Shown here: positions 45,421 through 57,231 of the stretch, piece by piece
How positions within the stretch are numbered: the stretch's first letter is position 1
Layout of the letters: each line of letters begins with the position of its first letter
Assembly: GCA_963966185.1 (NCBI GenBank)
Contig: CAWZYM010000252.1
Coordinates: 269,501-333,500, forward strand
Origin: Rhabditoides inermis
Taxonomy: Eukaryota; Nematoda; Chromadorea; Rhabditida; Rhabditidae
DNA length: 64,000 nucleotides
Direction of reading: 5' to 3'
Notes under the pieces: model-generated
Databases searched by the model: none
Told to the model about the DNA's origin: nothing
What the model saw: the letters and a program-made list of their open reading frames with translations, nothing else
Program-made: the position numbers and the translations under genes

Positions 45421-46066
45421 GAGATACGAGCCAACGGTCACAGCAATTTCGCACCGTGCCACTCATGCGGTTGTGCGAGATTTCGAATGCGAGAGGGAGT
45501 TCTCTTTCAGAATGAGCGAGTGAGGTGTTGCACTTTTGAATGACATGAATATGCGAGCACTCTGCCTTCCCTCACACGTCTCTCACAGCGGGAGATCGCA
45601 CAATCAGATGTCGCGTTCGCTTTTTTTGTTGTCCGCGCATAAATTTGCGCGCTTTGACTAATACGCGTCGGCGCAAACGTTGCATGCAAAGTTTTTTGTG
45701 TTTAGCATGGGATGTTCAGAAATCTCATCAGGTGCCTTCCCGGTGTTCACTTTTTACGCGGTTTCGGAGAGTGTGCCAGTCCCTTTGTCTCGTCTCCTCA
45801 TATTCAAAAGGCCATTGCGGATATTGCAGCCGCCTCTTTTTTGGCGTCGGGTGATTCAATAGAAAGAAATATGGATGTGTTCACTTGATTGTCGTACATT
45901 GCATAAATCTCCATAGACCCTATATCTTGCGGCGCATATGTGGTGATTTATCGCGCCACTATCGCTCACGACCAGCCAATTTCGGAAGGCGCGTGCGCGC
46001 GCTTTTTGCGCACCTTCTGCCAATCCCCGGATGAGACCCTTTTCCAGAGAATCAGAGCCTCTTTGA

Positions 46067-46119
46067 ATGTGGTGGCTCTGCGCGCTGCTCGCTGCGGCTG
46101 CGGCTAGTAGCGGACAGGT

Positions 46120-46179
<60 letters not shown>

Positions 46180-47056
46180 GTAGTTGCAGGAGTGTTCTGG
46201 TGCGAACATCGAGAAGGCAGCGGGGCATGAGGCAGAGGATGCCCTCATCTACGGTCTCACACAGGACTGCCAGCTATTCTTTGCCAGACCAAGCCAACTG
46301 CAGGTCAATTGGATTTTTTTTAGGTTTTGTGTTCATTTTGTGTTGTTGTTTTTGCTAAACATAAGAAGATAAAAATACACGCCAATCGCTCTAACTCACA
46401 ATAAATCAGCTGAAAAAAGAGAATTGAAGTATGTTTCCAAACTCCAATGTAAAAAAACCACTTCAATGCGTGTGTAAAGTGTAAAAGTAACAGTTTTGTA
46501 CCTAAAAACGTCTGTAATAATAATAATAATAAAAATAAAAATAATAATAATAATAATAATAAATCGTTGTGCAGGGTCTGTCGCAGCTGAAAGTAGACGC
46601 GTCGAACTCGTACTGCTATCCCACTCTGGTGCAGCTGCATGTATGGAGTCACCAGACACTGCTGCTCCTCATCAAACAGGTGTGTCCTCTCGACAACTCC
46701 TAGTTTCATACTAATCATATCCCAACCTCAGGCTGGCAACCGCATCTGCACTCTGCGCATTCACATCCCGCCCGTTGAGATCCTCTTCGGGCCGACGGTG
46801 TTCAGGTGACTTCTTTTAAACAAGCATGCTGCGTTTTAGATATTCCATTTGTGTTTTGTCAAAGCGTTCCACGAAACACTTTCTTTGAGCTTCTCGAGAG
46901 ATCATCTGCGTGGCGTCACCCTCTGTTTACGGGGCAGTAGTCTAGAGATTATGGGAGCGGATGAGTTATTGCCAGTGCTTTACCAGTGCTTTCCCCAAAA
47001 GCGAACGCCTGACTCGGATTATTTCCAAGCTCGGCACGGGTGAAAACCTCATTCCC

Positions 47057-47104
<48 letters not shown>

Positions 47105-49418
47105 CCTAGAAGTAGGTGATGGATTGGAGTGTTTGCACAGAAACGACGATATCTCTCCCCAAAACACGTTTGAGAGGGGCACAAGAAAGCATGAAAACCT
47201 TTAAGAAAGTATAGCATCAGTAACTTTAACAATCACAACGATGTATTTCTATTTCACGCATCTTCGTTTCTTTTAAACTCTTTCTCCGAGTTATCACACA
47301 GAAACGCATTCAGCTACTCTGTGTTATCGTCTCTGCCCTACGCGGTCTGCTCCCATTCGGCCGACCACGCAGTCAGACTCGATCCCGACCTATCGTTCAT
47401 GGACCCCGCGTTCAGGTAAACTCACAGTCCATATGTGTCCACACTTCTACTCTGTCACTCAATAAACACTCTTTGTTCAGTGACGTCATCTACTTTGCCG
47501 ATCCGTCGTCGCACGGCGCGGAGTGGATGGTGCGTCAGTTCCTGCTCGATAGCCATGGCCACTTGAAGCTCACCCACGAGATGCCACACTTCCCCCACCC
47601 TGCTCAGAGTGAGTTCACTTCCTACATGTTGTTTGTTTATCAGCCTGATTCCGACATACAATGTTATAGCATGATGGGTTATCTGGTAGCACACACAATT
47701 CTACAGTGGGGAATTGAGGCTACTTGGCTGGAACAGTGCGGCGCGAGTCCTGACTGTTCATGGTAGATGGGCGTGAACATCGCGAAGTGACCAGTTACGG
47801 ATGCGAGGCGTGGTAGAAAATCTTGAAAGAATCGAATCACCTACCGTGCGCTTAGCAAGTTGCGACGCTATCCACTCGGCCAAACCCGCCCAACTTCCTA
47901 CATGAGCATACAATATTGTGATGATGCTTTAAAAAAATGAATAATTTTTTTTAACAATCGCATTAGATTAGTCACGGGACGTAAATAACGTGTCTTGTGT
48001 ATGTGTATGTGTTTTTTTTTCCGGCGGCGCGTACGAGGGTGCATCGGAGTATGTGATGCAGGTAGACGCGCAAAGGGACAAGCTGTACAGGTAATCTACA
48101 TGTCTATTTTCGATGCCCTTCTCACCTCGCAGGGCCGCCCGCTTCGCCGACCGTCTCGTCACCGACTGCGCGTTCGACGCGCTTTTCAAGTAAGCCATTC
48201 TGTTCAGCTATCACCTCAGCTGTTCAGCTCTCACCTTCTGTGTTGAGGCCGGACCAGCTGGAGTCTTCGTTCCGCCGGCTGCCGCGCCAGCGCAGCGGCA
48301 CGTGGCTGAACAGCCTCGCCGCCGACGGAAAGCTGCTCGTCTACTCGGAGACACTGCGCGCGGTAAAATGAAGGGTGCTCCTCGTGTGACCATGCTTCCA
48401 CAGGGCACGTCTCCGTCGACCCGACTGTGGGCGATGGACACGACCTCGCACAACTCGACCGCGCACTGTCTAGTGCAGACACCCTTCTCCTTCGACGTGG
48501 GAGTGATCCGCATCCGCACGCTGAGGAGCGTCAAGGACAACCCCATGCCGAAGTTTGGTGAGTGGCCAGTAGGGTGCACTATTCAATGAGCACTGTAGAC
48601 GGTCGTCGTCGGGAGATGTCTACGAAGACCCCGGACTGGCGGACGAATCGACTGAAACACCTGCACGAGAAGGGAGTCACGACACCAGCGAGTACGATGC
48701 AAAACGAAGTGGATGTGGATGAAGTGAGTACGCAAGTCAATGGTTCGTTAGCAGTCAGTTGTTCTTTAGGTGGAGCAGATCGCTATCAAACACGAGTCCA
48801 CCGTACCAGTAGCAATCAGCACTAAAGCAACGACGAGGGTGCTCATCAACAAGGTGCGTTTAGAACAAACAGGATTGGATGACACCATCCTGTTTCAACC
48901 ACTAGTTTCATTCAGGTCCCAATCATTCACAAGTCAACTCCTCATCACGACAACGAGGTGACGACCTTGTCGTATGAGATGAGCACGGAGGCGTATTACT
49001 ATGAAGATGAGGAGGAAGGGATGGACATACAGGTGACACATCTTTGATAAATTCGCATCTAACACCGTTTTGTAGGAACACCCACTAGAGAAGGCACTCG
49101 AACCGACTGTCAACTTTCCGCAACTGGAACCGACCAAGGTGGTTTCTTGAAGTACAATGCATTACCAACATATTTATCTGTCAGGTTCTGCCCAAGTCGA
49201 GTACGGAGAAAGAGAAGGGTAGCTCGGAAGAGTACTACGATGAAGAGGAGGAGGAGAAGAAAGACGAGGCCACGCCAGTGGAGCAGGAGTCGGAGCGCTC
49301 CAACGCCGTCCCCACCCTCCTCACCGCCAATGAGACGCTAGAGGGCGCGGCCGGCAACGCGACCAGCGCCGCCGTAGCAGCTTCCATACTACTAACATGT
49401 GTCGTCGTTTTGATGTAG
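46067..49418 (+). CDS. Secreted or membrane-anchored protein of unknown family
   Basis: Fifteen exons: 46067-46117, 46190-46303, 46575-46679, 46732-46805, 47302-47415, 47481-47608, 48024-48090, 48133-48189, 48248-48362, 48404-48557, 48599-48723, 48770-48853, 48916-49032, 49076-49138 and 49185-49418; about 530 residues. It opens with a signal peptide (MWWLCALLAAAAASSGQ). The first 340 residues are a globular extracellular part with scattered Cys. Then follow Ser/Thr/Glu-rich segments with YYYEDEEEG and EEYYDEEEEE. The end, a short hydrophobic stretch (AAVAASILLTCVVVLM) after NATS, suits a GPI-anchor signal or a single TM. I do not recognise the family. Exon 7 needs an acceptor CCG where CAG is expected. 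A SINE lies in intron 6. AATAAA at 49621. Confidence 0.72.
46122..46172 (+). repeat. (GA)n microsatellite in intron 1 of the secreted-protein gene
   Basis: About 50 bp of uninterrupted GA almost fills a 72-bp intron. Confidence 0.95.
46515..46562 (+). repeat. (AAT)n microsatellite
   Basis: AAT/AAAAT repeats just upstream of exon 3 of the secreted-protein gene. Confidence 0.95.
47060..47100 (+). repeat. (GA)n microsatellite in intron 4 of the secreted-protein gene
   Basis: Uninterrupted GA of about 40 bp. Confidence 0.95.
47617..47904 (-). mobile_element. tRNA-derived SINE, family B, with 12-bp target duplication
   Basis: Flanked by ACTTCCTACATG at 47617-47628 and 47893-47904. Read on the minus strand, a tRNA-like head (A-box TTTGGCCGAGTGGATAGCG, B-box GATTCGATTC) is followed by an unrelated body and a tail ATAAACAAACAA next to the duplication. 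These are the features of a complete tRNA-derived SINE. The body differs from family A. Inserted in intron 6 of the secreted-protein gene. Confidence 0.92.
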
Positions 49419-50303
49419 CTGTCCACGCTAGTGCTAGCATAGGTGTATCTACAACGGGTCGACTAGAATTGGTGTAGTGCTCCGCATTTTCTTTCTCATT
49501 GCTGCATTCAGTTTTTGTAAACATATATATCGTTTGGTCGGAGTGGGTTCCGCAGCACAGCAAAGTAGAACGGTGACTTTTTTGCTTCTTTTTCAGCAAC
49601 ATTCATTGGACTTTGCTTGCAATAAACATGTCAGATAATGCAAATTGTGTTGTAGGTGTAAGTGTTAGAAAAAGTGTTGACCACATTGTTTTTGGGGGTA
49701 ATTCATACACACACTTTTTTCAAAGCATTGTGTTTTGAAACAGTTCCAATTGAAGTTAGAATCTCACGAATCGCTATTCTTCTATGTGAATGACACGCTG
49801 CAAGAGAATAAGTATATATAAACTTACGATCGGTGAACTAGAAACATCAAATTCGTTCGTTTTTTTTTTCGAAAAGTAAGACCGGCTGAAAGTCGCATGA
49901 AGACGTCCTGCATATTTCAGAGTGATCAGAGACTGCGCCTGCGAAGTTCGAACAAGTGGCGCAGGCTTGATACTCGATTTTTTTTTGTTTGTTTCAGATG
50001 TGTTTACATTGTTTGTGATTTCAAGTTTGTGCGGACAGTATGCATATACGATAACTCACGAATTAGTAAAAAAACTTCTCATAGTCTATCGAAAAAATCG
50101 GTTACTGACATTTTGTATGTGGGACTTCGAATGTACGTATTATCTAACGCAAAGATTAGTGCGGCGTGCGCTAATCTTTGGTTCTCTCTATTCTCTCTCC
50201 TCTGCCGCAATGTTGTGCAATCACACAGCACTATGTGCCTATAAAACGCCCCGCGCGCTCACGATTAGTTCGATAGGTTTCTGATTCATTTGATCGCTAG
50301 AAA
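49419..50303. other. Intergenic, 3' flank and CHK upstream region
   Basis: Contains the AATAAA of the preceding gene (49621). Nothing further recognised. Confidence 0.5.
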
Positions 50304-52701
50304 ATGTCACTGCTCGACACAGCGATCACTTTGAAAGAAGTGGAGTGTCGGCTTCAGTCTGCACTCGGAACCGATTCGAATTTCGGGCTCGCCTGCACTC
50401 ACCGGCAAATCGGCATCGGATGCGTCAGTGATGCAGTTGTTCAATCGATATGATTGGTTGGTTCAATTTCAGGGCCATTCTTCAACGATCGTTTGGGTGG
50501 AGGCGGACTGGACACCGGCCGATGCCAGCCTGCCACAGAACGTACGTTATCACGCGTTATCAATGTGTACTACACTCATATCGTTGCAGTTTGTGGTGAA
50601 GATTCCGAAAACCACCCCGGTATATACCAAGAACATCATTGCCACGGACAAAGAGGACACTGATGAGGAAGCTGCAGCAAACGCGAAGAAGATCGCCGAC
50701 TTTATCGGAAAGGTACAACAGTTTGAACATGTTAAGTGTAAATTTGCGACACTTGCAGGCGCACAATGCTGAAGTGCACATGTACCGGGCTCTCGCAGAA
50801 CAATCCGGACTCGCTACGCTGAAAGTGTACTACAGTCAGCTGCAGGACGAAAATCAGCAGGTGCTAACAAAAAAAACTATACAATGTAATCGTTTTAGTC
50901 AATAGTGATCTAGTGATGTGTTTATTAGTCATTAGTAAGCGTCTTTGTCTCAAGATTGAGCTTGAATGCTTGAATCTTCTCTGCTCCTGTAACCATAGCA
51001 CTGTAGGGCGTCATGATCATGGAAGCCGTCTTGGATGCTCACATGCAGCAGATGTGGATGCACACCGACGTGACACACGTCGAGCAGGTACACGCGCCAC
51101 TACCACTACTACTTGTCCATCTTTTCAGATCATGCGTGCGTACGCGCTCATTCATGCCGCTGTGGTCAGGGCCGGCGACGCCATCCCCATCACCCATCAC
51201 GGACTCGCCGAGATCTACGGAACGATGATGAACGCCGAGGTGAGAAACCACTGAACAGACATGAGTAATTCAACAAGTGTTTCAGCAAATACGCACTTCG
51301 ATCGCGCTGCTGCACTCGCGTCGACCGGAAGATGACAAGGAGTACCACGAGTTGATTGACAAGGCAGTGGAGGTGGTTCCGGAGATTGCTGACTTGGACC
51401 GGCTGGATGCACTGCCGCAGCGGCTGGGCATCACTCCGGTGATTGTCCACGCCGATATGCACGCGGCCAACATGATCTGGCAGGGCAGCGAAAAGGAGTA
51501 TGCGTTCAAGGCGATTATCGACTGGCAGGTGGGTTGAATGGTTGGTTGGTAGTGGGTAGGTTGATACAACATATGGTTTTGTTCATTATTTCACATATCA
51601 GATCTACCACCCGGGAACGATCGGCGAGGACCTGGCTCGCCTCATCTTCTCGCTGATGGCGCCGTGTGAGCGGAGGTAGACTTTCAGTTTTCTTTCAAAT
51701 TGATGTTCTAGCTAAAGTTCCCGCCAATTCTACAGTTTCAATCGCCCGCACCATTCGTCGTGCGCAATGGCGATTTTGCACCGGTCGCGCGCAAGCAGCG
51801 CAATTTGGAATACATGAAAACCATCCTCCTAGTCATTAAACCTGATACAGATCTCGTAAATTGTTTGCCACAACGTATACAAAATGCTTGGGCACAAATC
51901 GTGCATCTGGAGAATTGGAGAGGACTTCAATTGTTTTGAGGATGCACTGGCAGCGACTGGTCGAGTTGTTCTACGATGAGTTCGTCAAGCATCTCGGAGA
52001 CGCGCCTGCTCCATACACAAAGGAACAGGTACAAGTCTGTATTGTACAAGAAATACTTCAGTGAGGTGACTCAAATTGTTCTCACCTGTTAAACTATAAC
52101 TAATAACTCCAGCCTCACTCAGCCAAATCTCCATGAAGATTATAAGATCGTACCCAAATAAGAAAAAAACTCGAAAAAAGATTCTACCGATATGCCGCGT
52201 AGTTTCTAGAGCCTGTTTGACACAATCGAGCGATGTTCATAGCGTATATTGATAGTTGAGATGTCAGGCGTTGCTGAGCTACCGCCACTGTGCGCCCGTC
52301 ATGTCTCTCCTTCTCACCGTCTTCCTCGACACTCTCCAGCACGTCCAAACAGAGGTGAACGATTTTCTCTCTCGCATTTTTCGTAATCTTTGTTTGAATC
52401 ATCAAAATGCTTCTGTTCCTTGTTACTTACACAAATGGTTCGTGATATCGTTTACTGCTAGATCCTCGGTACTAAAACAACAACCATATGCGAAACAAGT
52501 ACTTAATATGTGAATCTATGATTACTTGAACGTTGCAAAAAAACTGTGATTGCTATGCTCGAATAAACTACGATATTGCAGCTGCGTGAGTGGTCTCGGT
52601 CGGAGGTGGCCGAAGTGACACGAGTGATGGACGAGAAGATCATTGGAAACATGCAGGACATGATTCAGTTTCACACGGAGAATCAAACACTCGCGTCTTG
52701 A
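50304..52701 (+). CDS. CHK kinase-like (DUF1679 / ecdysteroid-kinase-like) protein
   Basis: Exons 50304-50423, 50473-50541, 50590-50712, 50759-50860, 51007-51087, 51129-51239, 51286-51528, 51602-51675, 51941-52028, 52268-52354 and 52582-52701 join in phase to about 405 residues. The catalytic loop is VIVHADMHAANMIW (H-x-D...N) and the metal-binding motif AIIDWQIYHPGTIGEDLARL, both characteristic of the CHK/EcK branch of the choline-kinase-like fold. N-terminal HSSTIVWVEADW and FVVKIPK fit the ATP-binding lobe. The usual HGD is HAD here, a conservative variation at the second position. Substrate unknown; relatives are linked to detoxification by phosphorylation and to steroid conjugation in arthropods. 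ATG lies three bases after a TCGCTAG acceptor. Exon 9 start set at 51941 by phase and family continuity (CERR|MHWQ). Confidence 0.88.
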
Positions 52702-52951
52702 ATCGGTTTTCAATTGTTGCGTGAAAACTGCATTTTGAGCTCTCCTTTCTCGTTTAATCAGGTTTCCAACTACTTGATCTGTATGCAACTTTTTTTTTAA
52801 AACCTTTATTTCAAAAGTACAATAATAATGTACATAAGCTGCAGACAACAATGTTTTCGTGCATACACCACACTGTGCACACAATGACAATCTTCTAGAC
52901 GACGTTTATAAAACATGATGAACACTGTGAACTGCAGATACGACGTGTCAA

Positions 52952-54041
52952 TCACCATCCGTTGGTGATTTGCTGGAAGTAGGCGTCTTGACTCTCGTCG
53001 ATCACCTGCAATCAGAGTGTTGGTGCGAAAGTACATCGAGTGTGTCTCTAATTCACCTGCTGTCGGCCTCTCGCTAGTTGAATGGTGTGCACACTTCTCA
53101 TCTCAACTGTTTCTCTCTCAGCTGCCACCTTCGAACCGTTCACGTCCGGGAAACATCTGCCTAATGGGCCAAGCAAGCACCTGGAAAGATTAAGCTTCCG
53201 CACATATTCGTGTGTTTGGGTGAACAAAACTGCACGTCTACGAAATGACTAGATCACCTGATACGTTGCCGCACATGAACAAGATAGGCGAGCCGCCACT
53301 GCTTGCACGACGCCAGGCAAACTACGATCGCGAACACACTGTAACTGAAATCGGGGAAAAGTCAGTTGAACGAGCTTGCTCGCTCACAACGCGCACAGCA
53401 TATCAAACACTGCGAAAGCGAACATCTGCTCCAGCGACCACGGCTGAAACAGAGGTGTACTTCATGTTTCAACACTGTCCAACTCACCTCGCTTAGGTAA
53501 GCATAGACGTATGTGACGAAACACAAAACATTCATTATTCCGGTGTAGACTACGATTATTCCAATTAGCTGAGTGAGTATGTTTAAAGTGGCGTTGCTTC
53601 TAGTCAAGTAGAAATACCCTGATTGCTTGCGTGTTCTCGATTACTTGAAATCGTCCACTCAAAGAGTAGTTTCCAAAATTTGAAAGAAGACGGGCTTTTT
53701 TATAGTTTGACCAGATAAGACGAAGATAAAGCTTGAAAAAACAGTTTTCTTCTATTTTTTCCAAACCGTACCAAATAAAATACTAGAATTGTTAAACCCA
53801 GTATTACTAAACCAAATGGAAGAGGAAGACAATCTGAATTTAAAGGGTTATTATTTGAAAATGATAACTTCTATAATCACCCCAAGCAAACCATACAGCG
53901 CTCACAATACCTTCACCAATGTTGAATACAATCAAAACCACGCTAATTATAAGGTTTTTTTGACTTTCATAGAAGTCATAGTAAATTGTTGCAATCAATC
54001 GTTCAATTAGTAGAGATCCGAAACTAAGTGCGATGTAACAC
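52952..54041 (-). CDS. Sre-type serpentine chemoreceptor (C-terminal two-thirds resolved)
   Basis: Exons (complement) 53881-54041, 53784-53833, 53618-53731, 53488-53568, 53388-53443, 53258-53344, 53057-53180 and 52952-53005. Typical motifs: SLLIERLIATIYYDFYE (ER..AT..YE of TM3), LPLPFGLVILGLTIL (TM5), YSLSGRFQVIENTQAIR (the LS.RFQ..EN motif), a TM with VYTGIMNVLCFVTYVYAYLSE and FAFAVFDMLCAFYSVFAIVV (last TM region, in part), then a basic tail CLLGPLGRCF, GRQQ and a short last exon ending TNGW. Introns are only 48-57 bp in places. Upstream exons are not clear: sequences at 54.05-54.25 kb are hydrophobic but the phase is broken. A probable first exon lies 3 kb upstream (57028-57231). Confidence 0.7.
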
Positions 54042-54752
54042 CTTAATCATTCAACTTAATCAAACTCAAAGGAAAGAGTTATTAACATATAATAGGTCCT
54101 GAGAAAACTACACACAAGAAGGATATAGCTGTTCTCAATTTCGTCTAAAATGTACGTGAATGACTATGATACTGTTAAAACAAGTTATAATAACAATACC
54201 ATGAGTCTTTTTCCCAAACAAGTCGAACTGAAAACAACAAATTCCGAGTCTTGCAGTTGTGAATATGTATTGTTGACTAGCGCTCCGGCGCGCTGTCGCG
54301 CGCCTACGCACTAGGTATACGAAAAAGAAATTAGAAGAATAGTTCGTCTTGCATGTTTGATAGTTGATTGCTCTTCAATGACTCTTGCGAAGTAACATAT
54401 ACTCTGCGCCAGAGCGATAGTTTTCGATCTACCTCGCTTGCAGTTCGAAATACGGTGCCATAACCGTCTGTCTCTCTTGTTTTGCGCGCTATTGCCAAGA
54501 GCTGACTCTCCGTCTTCCTCTGATCTACCCCACCGCGCGCAACTTATTGCGAGCATAGAACTATACACGCAAGGGTTGTAGTTGAAGTGTTCAAGTTCTT
54601 TGTATTTTGTATATGTAGCTTAATTTTTTGTCTTTTCTAACTATCTCTCCTACTTCTTTTTCACCTATTTTATGTTTCACAGATGTACACCGCCCCATCT
54701 CTTTCTCCTCTACACTGTTCTGTCTACTTTCCATCCTATCTCCTTCCTCCTC

Positions 54753-54757
54753 CCCCC

Positions 54758-54800
<43 letters not shown>

Positions 54801-54822
54801 TTCTCTCTCTCTCTCTCCCCTC
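54753..54822. repeat. (CT)n microsatellite
   Basis: CT-rich start of a 1-kb CT-rich domain that includes the satellite. Confidence 0.95.
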
Positions 54823-55017
54823 GACACAGTTCTACTTTCCCCTATCTCTCCTCTCTCTCTTCTCCCTCTACCACTGTCTCCCTATCTCTTTCTCTCTTTC
54901 TCTTTCTCTCTCACTCAGTATTATGTTCTCTAGAAACAGTATTATATTCTCTATTGTCTACTGTCAACTTTCTAGAGACAATAATAATACTATGCTCTTG
55001 TTTGTCTACTGCATCTT

Positions 55018-55366
55018 TTTCTTTCAATGTGACAAAAACTTTCTAGAGACATTACTATGTTTTCTTCTGTCTACTTCCACCTTTCGTCACCTCTTCCACT
55101 CTTACTTTCACATCTGCAGTAATCACTATCACTGCGACTTTCGAAAGACAGTTATGTCTACTCTCCCTTCTCTCTCCTCTTTTCTCTCTCCTACCTTCTC
55201 TCTCTCCCCATCTTTCTCTCTCTTGTCTATTCTCACGTCTCCGCATCGGTGACAACAATTTTCTAGAGACAGTACTATGGCACCTTCTGTCTACTCTTCT
55301 ACTCTCACGTCTGCAGCAGTCACTGCGACTATGGAGAGACAGTTATGCCTATTCTCCCTCCTTTCT

Positions 55367-55405
<39 letters not shown>

Positions 55406-55765
55406 TCTCTCTTGTCCAATCTCACGTCTTCGCAGCGGTGACAACAACATTCTAGAAAAAGTACTATGTTACCTTCTGTCTACTCTTCTACTCTCACGTC
55501 TGCAGCAGTCACTGCGACTTTCGAGAGACAGTTATGCCTACTCTCTCTCTTCCCTCCTTCTCCTCCCTCCTCTCTCTCTCTTTCTCTCTTTCTCTCTCTC
55601 TCTCTCTCTTTCTCTGTCTGTCTTTCTCTTGTCTATTCTCACGTCTCTGCATCGGTGACAACAACTTTCTCTAGACAGTACTATGGCACCTACTGTCTAC
55701 TCTTTTATTCTCACATCTGCAGTAGTCACTGCGACTTTCGAGAGACAGTTATGTAAAAACTTTTT
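55018..55765. repeat. Satellite with about 190-220-bp monomers
   Basis: CACTGCGACTTTCGAGAGACAG-type landmarks (in 20-bp pieces) recur at about 55130, 55321, 55511 and 55728. A second landmark, GGTGACAACAA followed by TCTAGAGACAGTACTATG, recurs at 55247, 55437 and about 55655. CT runs vary between them. At least three monomers are present; it may lie in the first intron of the Sre receptor. Confidence 0.85.
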
Positions 55766-57022
55766 TAACAGAAAGTACTAATCTCTTATCTACTGTCTTC
55801 TTTCCCTACTGTCTACTCTCTCACGTTCTGAAAATATAATTTGATCGCCTGTGCTTGCCAAATGACATGTAAGGTGAACTCGATTCTCACCTCACCTCAC
55901 TTCCACTCGACACTGTACTGCATCGAAAAGCGGAATTTCAGGCTGAATATGTACAAGAGTACAAGTAATAAACTCAAAACTAAGTTTCAACTAAAAAAAG
56001 AAGCAGTACATAGTTCTATATTACGTCTACAATGACTTCGAGAAAAAAACCCGGCTGGCGCGCCCTAACACGTTGTGCGCACATGTGAAGGAGCTTGAAA
56101 CAGTTTGAGGTTGATTTGATCGTTAGAAAGCACTATCTATTGACGTCTCGAAACATTTTACTTAACTTTCAACCTTCAACTTTTCGTTTTGTCAAAGTTA
56201 TTCGTTGAAGATAGAAATTTTGTCTTTTTTCCACTGACTCAATCCATTATTGTTATATTTAGACATATTCCTATCAAAAAAGACACAACTGAGTGGATAA
56301 GGGTCAGTGATTGCAAATGCCAACTATTCGATATCGATCGGTTGACCTGGCAGCTGGTAGCGAGCAATCCGGTGGGCGCGACCCCAGCAAGTAACGCGCG
56401 CTCAGAAAATGTCTAATACTGTATGAAGACAAAGTCCGATCGATCTGAAACTTTGACAGAAGGGCTTTTTTGCCCATAAAAGCTTAAGTTTACAAATTGG
56501 ACCCTCTATCTCGTCTGTACGAAAAGTCGATCATATTCGCCATATTTGGTGACTTTTCAAAAAAGGAAACAAGTTTCTATAATCTATTATACGTAATCTT
56601 TCTTCTATTCAATTTTTATAGAAATCGAAGATCATGAATTTTGGGTGCATTTTGGGTACATTCGCCTATTTGGGCATGAAGATGAGGTCACAGTCGGCTG
56701 GTATCGCGGCTATCGACTTTTTCTAGGTCGATTTACCTACTCTCCAAGTTTGGTTCTCATTGAAGTATTTTGAAATTTTTCTCCATAGTTAAGAGATTAG
56801 GTGATAACTATGATTAGGAGATCGCTATTGACGAGATATTTGGAATTTTGCGTTCTCAGGTATTGAAGAAACTTTCTAGAAAAAATGAGTAGTTAGAGTA
56901 GACTTTGAAAAGAGATATCTCTCCGGAAGGACAGACAGACAGACAGACACCATAGTAAATATTAGTATGAAAGGGGGAAGAAGCATAGCACCAAAAAGTA
57001 TAGTGAGATTTATATGAAACAC
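55766..57022. other. Intergenic or intronic spacer
   Basis: No exon, RNA gene or repeat family recognised. Confidence 0.5.
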
Positions 57023-57027
57023 TCGCA

Positions 57028-57231
57028 CCTGAAGTTTGTTCTTGTTTCAACACCGTAGTCTGATTTGTAGTCAATAAAACTCACTTTGATGAAAATATAG
57101 ATAGCTCTGTAAAACCCGAGCAAAGACATTGCGATAAGACAAAATTCAATAGCATATACAATTTCGAACATTGTGGTCCATTCGTGATCTTCGACAATAG
57201 TAGAGTTTACATAAAAATGTACGCGAACCAT
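57028..57231 (-). CDS. Probable first exon of an Sre-type receptor
   Basis: Encodes MVRVHFYVNSTIVEDHEW, then a TM segment EIVYAIEFCLIAMSLLGFY and IYIFIKVSFI, ending in TNF before a GT donor (AG|GTGCGAG). This suits the N-terminus of an Sre receptor (E in TM1, glycosylation site NST). It could belong to the receptor at 52.95-54.04 kb, making a 4.3 kb gene, or be an orphan fragment. Confidence 0.5.

Larger units (their letters stand above)
43771..46066. other. CT/GA-rich intergenic region
   Basis: Holds (CT)n at 44543-44581, further CT-rich sequence to about 44830, and (GA)n at 45352-45418. No coding exon is supported; open frames follow the repeats. Confidence 0.5.

Noticed and set aside
47473..47766. 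Reading through exon 6 of the secreted-protein gene into the SINE
   Set aside because: A good GT donor ends the exon at 47608 and the following frame is SINE sequence between target duplications.
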